Assembly (NCBI GenBank): GCA_903899655.1
Contig: CAIUKF010000013.1
Location: 1 to 64,000 of the forward strand
Reading direction: 5' to 3'
Source: an uncultured bacterium
Lineage (GTDB): Bacteria; Patescibacteriota; Saccharimonadia; Saccharimonadales; Saccharimonadaceae
DNA length: 64,000 nt
The notes under the pieces were generated by a model. The model ran no database searches. It had not been told where the DNA came from and saw only the letters and a list, made by a program, of their open reading frames with translations. Below, piece after piece: positions 16,589-24,138 of this stretch. The position numbers and the translations under genes were made by a program. Numbering within the stretch: position 1 is the first letter of the stretch; each line of letters starts with the position of its first letter.

Positions 16589-16741
16589 TCAACTAACGTA
16601 GCTTGATTTAACACAAATCGCTATATTATCATCGTCTTCATCCAGTAATTTTCGAATAGCAGCAATATCCGACTCAAGATCTTTTTCATCAACATTATCA
16701 GTGTCAAAAGTTAGATGGTCGAACCATTGTCCCGACCATGA
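16589..16741 (-). pseudogene. C-terminal remnant of an acidic protein
   Basis: A minus-strand frame reads WSGQWFDHLTFDTDNVDEKD and on through SDIAAIRKLLDEDDDNIAIC to a stop at 16589-16591, without a start. It is cut at its 5' side by the terminator-like repeat at 16735. Family unknown. Confidence 0.4.
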
Positions 16742-16773
16742 AAATAGTCAGACCTTTTGGTCTGGCTTTTTTC
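16735..16773 (+). repeat. Copied tRNA-type terminator, first copy
   Basis: CCATGAAAATAGTCAGACC then TTTTGGTCTGGCTTTTTT is almost identical to 17861-17898. Each precedes a palindromic element with tRNA-Gln pieces and looks like the terminator of a lost tRNA ending in CCA. Confidence 0.55.
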
Positions 16774-16775
16774 AT

Positions 16776-16943
16776 AACTTGGGAAGGTTGGGATTTTGAA
16801 TCCCCGAGTGTGAAAGCATTTGGGGGTGAGGATTGCCAGTGGCAATCCGCAAGGCGACTTTCCGATGCAAACTAGTTTGCAATCGTGAAATCGCGGGGTC
16901 GCGGAACGTTACCAAGTCCCTCCCATGGCATGCATCCCAGCCA
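16776..16943 (+). repeat. tRNA-Gln 3' copies with palindromic element C
   Basis: An inverted T-arm copy (TTTTGAATCCCCGAGTG), a direct left half (AAGCATTTGGGG), element C (about 16825-16913), and a right half AAGTCCCTCCC followed by CATCCCAGCCA. Element C: GGTGAG, hairpin GATTGCCAGTGGCAATC, CGCAAGG, nested stem GCGACTT...AAATCGC around ATGCAAACTAGTTTGCA, GGGGTCGCGG, end CGTTACC. Confidence 0.7.
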
Positions 16944-17001
16944 ATACTACTATGATTAAAATGACGGGAAACCGTCATTTTTTGTTTGTTATAATAATCG
17001 T

Positions 17002-17328
17002 ATGACATATCAAGAATTATTAGATACAGCAGTAAGGGTAAGAGGAAAATATAACCAACTAAATACACGTGACCATGGCGGTGCTTGGAATGGCGACAAA
17101 CTTATGGCAGGGTTTGTCGGAGATGTTGGCGACCTAAGCAAGATAATTATGGCTAAGAGCGGCTATCGGGCTATGGATGACATAGACGAAAAGTTAAAAC
17201 ACGAACTTTCTGATTGTCTATGGTCAATTCTTGTTCTTGCAAGCTATTATAATATCGACCTAGAAAGCCAATTTGTAAAATCAATGAATAGCCTTGAAGC
17301 TCGTGTCGAAACTGAACTTGTTAAATAG
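17002..17328 (+). CDS. MazG-like nucleotide pyrophosphohydrolase family protein
   Basis: 108 residues, all-alpha. DEKLKHELSDCLWSILVLAS holds the E-x-x-D (HELSD) metal-binding pair of MazG/dUTPase-like all-alpha NTP pyrophosphatases, and the end IDLESQFVKSMNSLEARVE is also typical. It probably hydrolyses non-canonical or excess NTPs to NMPs; the second metal motif is weak, so activity is uncertain. The ATG follows TATAAT by 8 bases. It sits among tRNA-derived repeats, suggesting accessory status. Confidence 0.7.
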   Translation: MTYQELLDTAVRVRGKYNQLNTRDHGGAWNGDKLMAGFVGDVGDLSKIIMAKSGYRAMDDIDEKLKHELSDCLWSILVLASYYNIDLESQFVKSMNSLEARVETELVK

Positions 17329-17426
17329 TTTTTCCTGAAACGCACCCACTTGCCCCAGCCGTAGCAACAAAAGAAATAGTGACCAAGGCTTCTAATCCTG
17401 ATGTAGCACGGATTAGTGCCTAAAAT

Positions 17427-17446
17427 AACCGCGCTGTACAGCGGTT
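17427..17446 (+). terminator. Terminator after the MazG-like gene
   Basis: AACCGC pairs with GCGGTT, followed by CTTTTGGTT, with a longer AATAACC/GGTTATT base. A -10 box for the next gene follows. Confidence 0.55.
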
Positions 17447-17472
17447 CTTTTGGTTATTGTATAATTACTATC

Positions 17473-17817
17473 ATGAAGATAATCAAACGAAGCGAATCAG
17501 AAGTATTCAAAAATGGCGATATCTGTGAAGTCAACGAATATCCATTCAATGACACAGATATTAATATTGGGACTGCTAAACTAGACGGAAGATTCCCTAA
17601 CTCTGGATATCTAGTTAACGAAATAGTAAAAGAATACGTTTATGTTGTTGATGGGTCAGGTAAGATCATCACCGAATCACAGACGATTGAATTTAATGTA
17701 GGCGACGTCGTATATATCCCAGCCGGAGAACCATATTACTGGGATGCGCATTGTTTTTTTGTAATGCCCTGTCAGCCAGCTTGGTACCCAGAGCAATCAA
17801 AAAATATCCAAGAATAA
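17473..17817 (+). CDS. Small cupin-domain protein
   Basis: 114 residues from the ATG at 17473, chosen because TATAAT lies about 8 bases upstream; a frame extension to 17416 overlaps the terminator of the preceding gene. The middle KEYVYVVDGSGKIITE and FNVGDVVYIPAGEPYYWDA are the two conserved cupin motifs of a single beta-barrel. Stand-alone cupins of this sort bind sugars or metals; substrate unknown. The C-terminus MPCQPAWYPEQ is typical of the group found beside sugar enzymes. Confidence 0.75.
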   Translation: MKIIKRSESEVFKNGDICEVNEYPFNDTDINIGTAKLDGRFPNSGYLVNEIVKEYVYVVDGSGKIITESQTIEFNVGDVVYIPAGEPYYWDAHCFFVMPCQPAWYPEQSKNIQE

Positions 17818-17860
17818 ATCATTTTAATCTATTAATTGTACCAAACCGACATGCGCAGCC

Positions 17861-17898
17861 ATGAAAACAGTAAGACCTTTTAGTCTGGCTTTTTTATA
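17861..17898 (+). repeat. Copied tRNA-type terminator, second copy
   Basis: CCATGAAAACAGTAAGACC then TTTTAGTCTGGCTTTTTT matches the copy at 16735-16773 at nearly every base. Confidence 0.55.
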
Positions 17899-17902
17899 GT
17901 TT

Positions 17903-18046
17903 GGCGAGAAAAGTCAGTGACTTTTCGCAAGATTACGTTTCAGATTTTAAACTTATTTTAAAGTATGAAACTAATAGGGTCGCGGAACGTGACCGCGGAA
18001 ATTTGCAAAGCAAATTATCTGTGACCAAATCCCTCCATCCCAGCCA
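17903..18046 (+). repeat. Composite palindromic element D ending in a tRNA-Gln 3' end
   Basis: It starts GGCGAG with hairpin AAAAGTCAGTGACTTTT (new stem, pairing kept), the conserved CGCAAG, a variable stem GTTTCA...TGAAAC, then GGGTCGCGGAACGTGACC (type-C end) followed at once by GCGGAAATTTGCAAAGC and CTGTGACC (type-B end). The right flank AAATCCCTCCATCCCAGCCA is exactly the tRNA-Gln 3' end. It looks like recombination between two element types. Confidence 0.65.
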
Positions 18047-18095
18047 AATAAAATAGAGCCCCCTAGGACTCTATTTTATTTAATCTTCCTTACTA

Positions 18096-18623
18096 TTACT
18101 TCTTACTTAAAACTTTTGCAGCATTAAACTGTGATCGGATTTCAAACAATAAATATGCACTAATTGCGGCACTAACTGCGGCATTGATTAGTTTTGGTAT
18201 CAATTGAATAAAGTCGAGGTCTAATATAGTGACAACAACCGATGAAGTTACGCCGATAATTGCTGACAAAAACAACAAATCCCAGCCATATTTATTACGA
18301 TTTTTCAGTGGTTGAATCGCCCTAATCGACAATACCGCCGTTGCGACCATAAATGCAAAAGCTGCAATCATCGCCAACAAAGAAGTACCGCCGTAACCTT
18401 GATAATAACTTGATCCAAGAATAAAACTAGTAGTACCGATTGCAGCAGTAGCAACCAATATCGCAAGTAGTGATATTAAGACTACGATACCAGATATTAT
18501 GGCGCCAATAAGTGTTATCCACCAGATATTTTCACCTAACCATTTACGCCATGTAACTGGCAAATGTGGCACTGGTTTTAATATTTGTTCGATTTTGTCT
18601 TCGAGTTTTTTGACTGATTCCAT
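18096..18623 (-). CDS. Four-helix membrane protein, function unknown
   Basis: 175 residues: an amphipathic N-terminus (KKLEDKIEQILKPVPHLPVTW) and about four helices with small-residue-rich segments. RNKYGWDLLFLS separates the second and third helices. The pattern is common in CPR genomes as a conserved hypothetical membrane protein. GGGAG precedes the ATG. It is in the same direction as 18655-19149, 31 bases downstream of it, so they may be co-transcribed. Confidence 0.7.
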   Translation of the reverse strand: MESVKKLEDKIEQILKPVPHLPVTWRKWLGENIWWITLIGAIISGIVVLISLLAILVATAAIGTTSFILGSSYYQGYGGTSLLAMIAAFAFMVATAVLSIRAIQPLKNRNKYGWDLLFLSAIIGVTSSVVVTILDLDFIQLIPKLINAAVSAAISAYLLFEIRSQFNAAKVLSKK

Positions 18624-18654
18624 ATTTTTCTCCCTTATTTTTATTCAACAAACT

Positions 18655-19149
18655 TTAGTTTATCGATTTATGCCTGTGGTGAATCACAAATGGCCACAAT
18701 CCCCAACTGGACCAGCCAGCAAGAATACCCAGCGCCAAACTGAAAAATATCGACCACCATCCAGGTATTAATCGTACTACCGTGCCCAAGTATCCAATAT
18801 TTGACGCTGCATTAGCCGCAAAAACCAACCAAAAAGATAGTTTTATCCAAATTATTGGCACCAGCCAGCTAAGACCCATACTAACAACCCGCATCAAACG
18901 ACTTAAATTCATACTTAGTAAAAACGGCAACGCAAAAACTTCACTGACTACAATAATTCCAGCCAACAAATGAGTTAGCGGTTCACCGCCAGGCAACCAA
19001 AAGCTATCCATTAATTTCAAAAAATCATCAAAAGTATAAAGTTGCGCCAAAACAAAGATTACCAAAATGGCTGCATATAAATATGCTACCTTTTGCGCCT
19101 CACGTACCCTTGGCCGTTTAGCCAAAGTTGCTTTGACAAACCCGCTCAT
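18655..19149 (-). CDS. Multi-pass membrane protein, weakly DoxX/MauE-like
   Basis: 164 residues with about four helices (20-38, 60-80, 90-110, 130-155). Helix spacing and a GGEPLTHLLAG loop recall small DoxX/MauE-type proteins, but the match is weak. A TATACT box 6 bases before the ATG indicates a leaderless start. Function unknown. Confidence 0.65.
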   Translation of the reverse strand: MSGFVKATLAKRPRVREAQKVAYLYAAILVIFVLAQLYTFDDFLKLMDSFWLPGGEPLTHLLAGIIVVSEVFALPFLLSMNLSRLMRVVSMGLSWLVPIIWIKLSFWLVFAANAASNIGYLGTVVRLIPGWWSIFFSLALGILAGWSSWGLWPFVIHHRHKSIN

Positions 19150-19207
19150 GCCTTTAGTATACTACATTTTGGGAAATGGGAAATGTCATTATTAATAAGC
19201 TTGCTAC

Positions 19208-19864
19208 CTACGATTCAGATTTCAACGAATTTTCATCTCGCCATTTGGCGATTTCGGCGTGATTACCACTTAATAAAACTTTTGGCACTTCCATTCCCTG
19301 ATAAACCTCAGGTCGAGTATATTGCGGAAACTCCAACGTCTGTCCGTCACTAAAACTTTCAATCGCAGCGCTGTTTTCGCCGCCCAATACACCTGGAATC
19401 AAACGTACAATACTGTCAATTATCGTCATTGCTGGCAATTCGCCGCCAGTCAGTACGTAATCACCAACGCTAACCTGTTGATCAACTAACGTCAATATAC
19501 GTTCGTCATAGCCTTCATAGCGTCCACAAACAAAGATATATCCGTCATTGCTATCAGCCCATTCTTGCGCCAAAGATTGCTTCCAGCGTTGCCCACGAGG
19601 CGTCATCAACACAACCTTGGCAGTTGGATCATACTTTTTGCCATCCGAAATCGCTGCAAACAGCGGTTCGGCCATCAACAACATGCCATCACCACCGCCA
19701 TACGGTGTATCGTCAACTCGTTTGCGTGGACCCAAACCGAAATCGCGCAGATTAATCATTCTAAATTCAACTGCTTTTTGGTCTTGAGCCTTCCACATCA
19801 TCGAGCTGTTCAACACGCCTTCAAACATTTCAAGAAATAATGTAACAACTTGTATCTTTCTCAT
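19208..19864 (-). CDS. trmD: tRNA (guanine37-N1)-methyltransferase
   Basis: 218 residues matching TrmD: RKIQVVTLFLEMFEGVL at the N-terminus, DDTPYGGGDGMLLM near 51-64, FVCGRYEGYDERI near 112-124 and VGDYVLTGGELPAM near 133-146, the knotted SPOUT SAM-binding elements. It methylates G37 of tRNAs reading CNN/Pro codons to prevent frameshifting. Slightly shorter than the 240-residue norm at the C-terminus. Downstream of khpA and rpsP, the common bacterial order. TATAAT precedes the ATG by 8 bases, so it may also have its own promoter. Confidence 0.95.
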   Translation of the reverse strand: MRKIQVVTLFLEMFEGVLNSSMMWKAQDQKAVEFRMINLRDFGLGPRKRVDDTPYGGGDGMLLMAEPLFAAISDGKKYDPTAKVVLMTPRGQRWKQSLAQEWADSNDGYIFVCGRYEGYDERILTLVDQQVSVGDYVLTGGELPAMTIIDSIVRLIPGVLGGENSAAIESFSDGQTLEFPQYTRPEVYQGMEVPKVLLSGNHAEIAKWRDENSLKSES

Positions 19865-19888
19865 TAAATGTAATTATAACAGATTCAT

Positions 19889-19988
19889 CCCGTTAGAACT
19901 CCTTATATAGGTTATAGCAGTCAATAACCTGTCGATTTATTAGCGTATTTATGATTAGGTAATAAGTTTGTAACAGAGTTCTAACGGG
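19889..19988. repeat. 100-bp inverted repeat with nested hairpin
   Basis: CCCGTTAGAACTC at 19889 is perfectly complementary to GAGTTCTAACGGG at 19976-19988, and AGGTTAT/ATAACCT forms an inner hairpin. A terminator-like AAACCACC...GGTGGTTT follows at 19999-20022. It could be a structured RNA or a small inverted-repeat element. Confidence 0.45.
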
Positions 19989-19998
19989 ACACACAAAA

Positions 19999-20022
19999 AA
20001 ACCACCCTTGATTAGGTGGTTT
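19999..20022 (-). terminator. Terminator between khpA and trmD
   Basis: AAACCACC pairs with GGTGGTTT, followed in minus orientation by a T-run (GGTTTTTTTGTG). Confidence 0.6.
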
Positions 20023-20124
20023 CTCTGACATATAAATCTCTCAACAATATATATTGTTGCTCGCATAGAGCTTTTGTCGTTCTTTTTCTCGCAGTTCAGA
20101 CAATTTGTCTGTAACTGTTAATGA

Positions 20125-20517
20125 TTATATATCTAGGTCGTCTAGTTCTGCAAGCTCTTGACGAGCCTTTTTTGAGTAATCATTACCGTTATCCACAGGC
20201 TCATCTGTTGAGTTTTTCACAGCCTCGTCAGAAGTGTTATCTGATGATATTGTATAGTTTTCACGCTGATCATCATTATTAACGATTTTCAGGTTGTAAC
20301 GAGCATCATTTTTGGTGCCAAGTGCGCGTAACAGTGTACGCAAACTTTGAGCCGTAACGCCGCGTTTGCCAATTACTCGTCCCAAATCTTCAGGATTTAC
20401 GGTCAATGATAGTAATACGCCTTTTTCATCAATGATACGTTCGACTGATACATCATCTGGATGTCCAACGAGCGACTTTACGATATATTCTACGAATTGT
20501 TGGTCTATTGTCGACAT
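20125..20517 (-). CDS. khpA: KH-domain RNA-binding protein KhpA-like
   Basis: 130 residues from the ATG at 20517, which has GGGGGC just upstream; six earlier in-frame codons are less likely. The KH core contains the G-x-x-G loop as VIGKRGVTAQSLRTLL near 51-66. The C-terminal 40 residues are acidic with DEAVKN and NDYSKKARQEL. KhpA proteins bind RNA, pair with KhpB/Jag and affect cell division and small-RNA function. Located between rpsP and trmD as in many bacteria. The long acidic tail exceeds the usual 75-80 residues. Confidence 0.88.
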   Translation of the reverse strand: MSTIDQQFVEYIVKSLVGHPDDVSVERIIDEKGVLLSLTVNPEDLGRVIGKRGVTAQSLRTLLRALGTKNDARYNLKIVNNDDQRENYTISSDNTSDEAVKNSTDEPVDNGNDYSKKARQELAELDDLDI

Positions 20518-20591
20518 AATTGCCCCCTCGCACATTAAATTTCTTCTACTGATTGTAGATTTATTGTATCACGTTAATATCGCGGTATAAA

Positions 20592-20921
20592 CTAAGCAGC
20601 TTCAACAGATGGTTGATTTTTGCGTAGTTTGTCGCTGTGACGAACAGCTTTTGCTTTTGGAGCTGATTTTACAACCCACTTAGGCAATTTAACACCAGCG
20701 TCTTTTAATAATTTAACGACACGTGGTGATGGTTGAGCACCGTTATCTAGGTACTTTTGAGCTGTTTCTACTTGGATATTAGCCTCTTTGGTATGAGGAT
20801 TGTAACTACCAACAAAAGCCACAATACGACCACTTGATGGATGGCGTTGAGCTTCCTGTACTGAAATGCGGTAGGTTGCAAAGCCCTTACGGCCGACACG
20901 TTGCAAACGAATTGCGAGCAT
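20592..20921 (-). CDS. rpsP: 30S ribosomal protein S16
   Basis: 109 residues: MLAIRLQRVGRKGFATYRIS and the PSSGRIVAFVGSYNP and GAQPSPRVVKLL segments are diagnostic for S16. The protein has a basic C-terminal tail beyond the usual 80 residues. AGGAAG precedes the ATG. It leads the rpsP-khpA-trmD group. Confidence 0.97.
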   Translation of the reverse strand: MLAIRLQRVGRKGFATYRISVQEAQRHPSSGRIVAFVGSYNPHTKEANIQVETAQKYLDNGAQPSPRVVKLLKDAGVKLPKWVVKSAPKAKAVRHSDKLRKNQPSVEAA

Positions 20922-21030
20922 AAATATAAACTTCCTTTGTCTTTTCGCTTAAAAGCGATATTAAATAATTTTTTACTGATACCAATTTTACACTGTTTTG
21001 CCTCAAGAGTCAATCAGTAATTGCTTAGTG

Positions 21031-21064
21031 GGTATGGGGATTAGGAAATGGGAAATGGGGTAAT
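21031..21064 (+). repeat. G-rich short dispersed repeat
   Basis: GGGGATTAGGAAATGGGAA plus GGGG. Related strings are at 19171-19185 and, in complement, inside leuS at about 26305-26345. Intergenic here. Confidence 0.5.
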
Positions 21065-21095
21065 CTCATTGGATATTAAATTTTACTTTATTACG

Positions 21096-21815
21096 TCACG
21101 CAGCTGAGCGTTTGGCGTATTCTTCCAACGCTGCTTGGGCGGCTTGTTGCTGAGCAACCTGCTTGCTGGGACCACTGCCGGTACCCATCAATTTGTCACC
21201 AACATAAACACCAAGTGTAAAAATTTTGTCATGATCTGGGCCAACTTCATCGATTGTTCGATACTGTGGCGTTTGACCGTCAGTCCGTTGAGATACTTCT
21301 TGCAAATGCGATTTTGCATCACGCCAACTGCCAGTTTGCAAAATTCCATCCAATTTACTGATGATATGTTTGTGAATAAAAGCCGCCGCATCATCATAGC
21401 CACGCTCCAAATATATCGCACCAGTAACAGCCTCAAAAGCATTCGCTAGTATCTGTTGGCGGGCCCTGTCGCCACCTTGTTTTTCACCACGACTCATTCG
21501 AACTAGTGGTTCATAACCAATGCTCATACCAGCGGCACCAATGCTTTCAGTCCTAACTAGAGCAGCACGCCAACTAGTCAAAGTTCCTTCGGCGTCAGTC
21601 GGAAAATTTCGATACAAATGGTCAGTTACGACCAATTCCAACACGGCATCACCCAAAAATTCCAAACGCTCGTTGTGTTCGCGGACGCTTTTTTTGTGTT
21701 CGTTAACATAACTACGGTGCGTCAACGCCGTAATCAACAACTGAATGTCATTAAATTCAAAGCCCAAATTTTCCCTTGCAAAATTTTGATAAGGTTCGAT
21801 TTGCATCCCACTCAT
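21096..21815 (-). CDS. rnc: Ribonuclease III
   Basis: 239 residues. The catalytic domain has the signature ERLEFLGDAVLEL (about 44-56) and the second metal site ANAFEAVTGAIYLERG (about 126-141). A double-stranded RNA-binding domain starts near 165 with DAKSHLQEVSQ and ends with AAQAALEEYAK. It cleaves structured RNA precursors, including rRNA. AGGAGA lies upstream and the start is one base after the NUDIX stop, so translation is coupled. Confidence 0.96.
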   Translation of the reverse strand: MSGMQIEPYQNFARENLGFEFNDIQLLITALTHRSYVNEHKKSVREHNERLEFLGDAVLELVVTDHLYRNFPTDAEGTLTSWRAALVRTESIGAAGMSIGYEPLVRMSRGEKQGGDRARQQILANAFEAVTGAIYLERGYDDAAAFIHKHIISKLDGILQTGSWRDAKSHLQEVSQRTDGQTPQYRTIDEVGPDHDKIFTLGVYVGDKLMGTGSGPSKQVAQQQAAQAALEEYAKRSAA

Positions 21816-21816
21816 C

Positions 21817-22311
21817 TTACAGATTCTCCTGTCTTATTCTTTTCATAGCCAGCAACATTAATTTACCAATATCTTCATATTCAATTGCTTCCAGTGCATC
21901 ATGAAATTTAAACCAACGAATATCTTTCATCCAATCTTCTTTGGTAATATCATCGGTGTCACCCTTGGCGCGTACCAAATATATTTGCGTCGTCATCAAG
22001 ACTAATTTGTCGATTCGACGATACCTAAAATAGATTTTACCCAACCAACCCAAAATATCCATTTCGTGCAGGCCAGCCTCTTCGCCAATCTCACGACGGG
22101 TTGTTTGTTGAGCAGTTTCACCTGGTTCAATATGGCCCTTTGGAATCGTCCAACGGTCTTTACCATCTTGAATTAGTAAAATCTCAACACCGCCATCTTT
22201 GTCGCGACGAAAAATAATGCCACCTGATGTTGGTTCACGAACTATCTCTTGAATCTGATACTTTTTAGGATTAAAGTACTTTTTGAACTTATCAAACCGT
22301 GGTGCTGCCAT
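21817..22311 (-). CDS. NUDIX hydrolase
   Basis: 164 residues from the ATG at 22311 (MAAPRFDK). The NUDIX box [23 protein letters not shown] is complete (G-x5-E-x7-REU-x-EE-x-GU). The end [14 protein letters not shown] and the substrate-side loop TIPKG resemble Ap4A/diphosphoinositol- or RNA-type NUDIX enzymes; substrate unknown. It overlaps nusB by 20 bases and precedes rnc by one base. A longer frame upstream lies wholly inside nusB and is rejected as the start. Confidence 0.88.
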   Translation of the reverse strand: MAAPRFDKFKKYFNPKKYQIQEIVREPTSGGIIFRRDKDGGVEILLIQDGKDRWTIPKGHIEPGETAQQTTRREIGEEAGLHEMDILGWLGKIYFRYRRIDKLVLMTTQIYLVRAKGDTDDITKEDWMKDIRWFKFHDALEAIEYEDIGKLMLLAMKRIRQENL

Positions 22312-22750
22312 TGGTTGTATCCTCCACAAGTGTACGGTAGGCTGTACCGAGTACGCCATTAATAAACTTGCTTGAGTTATCAGAACCAAACGCTTTTGCC
22401 AGCTCGACAGCTTCATTAATAGCGACTTTTGGAGGAATTACATCTGCCTGATGTAGTAATTCATAAAGTCCAATGCGCAAAATATTGCGGTCAATGCGAG
22501 CAATTTGATCAATCGGCCAATCTGGAGCAATCGGTTGAATTTTTGCATCCAAATCAGCTTGATCCGCCAAAACACCGTTTACTAGTGTTCCAACGAATCC
22601 CTTGTCGTCAATTGCAGTCTCGTACCTATCCAGGTTACGGACCAAAATCTCTTCCACGTCCGCCGTTGGATCTTTGGACTCGATACGAAATTCATATTCG
22701 TACAAAGTCTGCAGAGCAACGATGCGACCAAGGTGGCGGTTAGATGCCAT
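22292..22750 (-). CDS. nusB: Transcription antitermination factor NusB
   Basis: 152 residues, all-helical: [17 protein letters not shown] at the start, [17 protein letters not shown] near 93-109 and [17 protein letters not shown] near 116-132, then [14 protein letters not shown]. These are the NusB core motifs. It binds boxA RNA with S10 in rRNA antitermination complexes. It follows rpmF and overlaps the NUDIX gene. Confidence 0.95.
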   Translation of the reverse strand: MASNRHLGRIVALQTLYEYEFRIESKDPTADVEEILVRNLDRYETAIDDKGFVGTLVNGVLADQADLDAKIQPIAPDWPIDQIARIDRNILRIGLYELLHQADVIPPKVAINEAVELAKAFGSDNSSKFINGVLGTAYRTLVEDTTNGSTTV

Positions 22751-22798
22751 AGCGTTTTATTCTTTCTTTTATTATATATTTTAAGGTGTTAGAACTCG

Positions 22799-22948
22799 TT
22801 ATTTAGCGAGTGCTTTGCCAGTTTCACGACGAGTCGTGCGTACTTTTACTGGTGATGTCTTGTTGACACGGCGAGCTAATTCAAGACGCAAGTGACTGCG
22901 GCGTAAACCAGTTTTACGTGGGCTTGACTGTTTCTTTGGTTGTCCCAT
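22799..22948 (-). CDS. rpmF: 50S ribosomal protein L32
   Basis: A small gene of 49 codons: MGQPKKQSSPRKTGLRRSHL at the N-terminus resembles the L32 start (x-x-P-K-x-x-x-S-x-x-R-x-x-x-R-R-S-H). The remaining basic residues lack the C-terminal cysteine pair of many L32 proteins, a zinc-free form known in some bacteria. AGGAG lies upstream of the ATG. It leads the rpmF-nusB-NUDIX-rnc run. Confidence 0.8.
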   Translation of the reverse strand: MGQPKKQSSPRKTGLRRSHLRLELARRVNKTSPVKVRTTRRETGKALAK

Positions 22949-23086
22949 AGTAAGAACTCCTTTTCAGGTTATTAATAATAAAACTTAAAACCATTATACC
23001 CAATGTCGCCTCATATCTCAAGGGCTTTACAGCATTTACGCCAGATTGACAATCGCAACCATAAGTATTAAGATATAATACAAAAT

Positions 23087-23596
23087 ATGACCGAAAAACA
23101 AAAAATACCATATGACTGGAAAAAGAAGGCTGGAGAGTTAGCCGAACTATTAACTAAGTCAAGAAAAACTAACATTCTAGCAATAACAGCACTCATACTG
23201 TCGTTTGGGGTTAATGTCGAGCTTTTAACTGATCATAAACCTTCAGAAATGTTACTAAATATGCTGAGAAATAGAAAAACCGTAGAACATGTAATACAAA
23301 GAGATGAGCTTTTAGGGTCAAAAGTTATAACTATTTCTACAAAAACTCTAGAGAGAGAAGCAACTGATGCATCTAAAGAATTGGCGGTTCAAGCTGGAAT
23401 CAGCCCAGAATCACTAAATTACGAAGAAATTCAACAGGAATCGCGCGTAGCACAGACAGAAAACGATCCAAAAAGCGTGTCCTATCCTGGCGACGAATAT
23501 ATTATTTCCTTATCCAAAGACATTTCTGGTATACCAAAAACAGGGGTAAAGCCAATTGATAAAGGAATAGCAGTCGTTGACAATAATAACCTTTAG
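23087..23596 (+). CDS. Single-pass membrane protein, function unknown
   Basis: 169 residues: a basic N-terminus (KIPYDWKKKAGELAELL), one helix at about 28-45 (ILAITALILSFGVNVELL) and an acidic extracytoplasmic part with no family seen. TATAAT precedes the ATG by 7 bases. The next gene, 15 bases downstream with its own -10 box, has the same architecture, so the two may act at the same site. Confidence 0.65.
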   Translation: MTEKQKIPYDWKKKAGELAELLTKSRKTNILAITALILSFGVNVELLTDHKPSEMLLNMLRNRKTVEHVIQRDELLGSKVITISTKTLEREATDASKELAVQAGISPESLNYEEIQQESRVAQTENDPKSVSYPGDEYIISLSKDISGIPKTGVKPIDKGIAVVDNNNL

Positions 23597-23611
23597 TAGT
23601 ATAATATAAGT

Positions 23612-24133
23612 ATGGCTGAAAAAATATTTACTCCAAATACATTAAGAAATAAAAATATAAAAAAATCTACTCTTGGACAAAAAGCCTTTGAACTGCTTGT
23701 TCTGTCTGGCAAGATAGCCGTGTTTACTGGTCTAACCGTAGGTGCAGTAAGTGGTGGAGCCTGGGTATTTGATAAACTTACAGGCACACCAGCCGCCGCT
23801 GAGGAATTTAAAAGTGGCAAATCAACTGATATTTATGCAAATGCAAATATTCAATCTATCACTTTAGAATCTGGTGCACGCCTACGTTCCGAACCTGTAG
23901 TTACAGATAAGGCCGACCCAACGAACATAGTTGATTCGGTTGAGCAAAAAACTACCATACAAACCAGCAATGAGGTTTTAATTAAAGACAGTTCAGAGGC
24001 AAACGGAAAATGGTATGGTATACCAATTAAAAATGTAGAAGACGTAATTCCAAAATTCGATGATCAAGATGACAAAGATAATTATGTCTGGGTCAACGAA
24101 CTTGGTGTTCAAAAAATCGAAAAAGACAACTAG
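23612..24133 (+). CDS. Single-pass membrane protein with SH3-like extracytoplasmic domain
   Basis: 173 residues: a basic N-terminus, a helix (about 25-48), then a domain containing ITLESGARLRSEPVV and, at the end, NYVWVNELGVQ, the start and finish pattern of bacterial SH3 (SH3b) domains that bind peptidoglycan or peptide ligands. The assignment is by pattern only. TATAAT lies 6 bases before the ATG. Confidence 0.6.
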   Translation: MAEKIFTPNTLRNKNIKKSTLGQKAFELLVLSGKIAVFTGLTVGAVSGGAWVFDKLTGTPAAAEEFKSGKSTDIYANANIQSITLESGARLRSEPVVTDKADPTNIVDSVEQKTTIQTSNEVLIKDSSEANGKWYGIPIKNVEDVIPKFDDQDDKDNYVWVNELGVQKIEKDN

Positions 24134-24138
24134 CTTAC

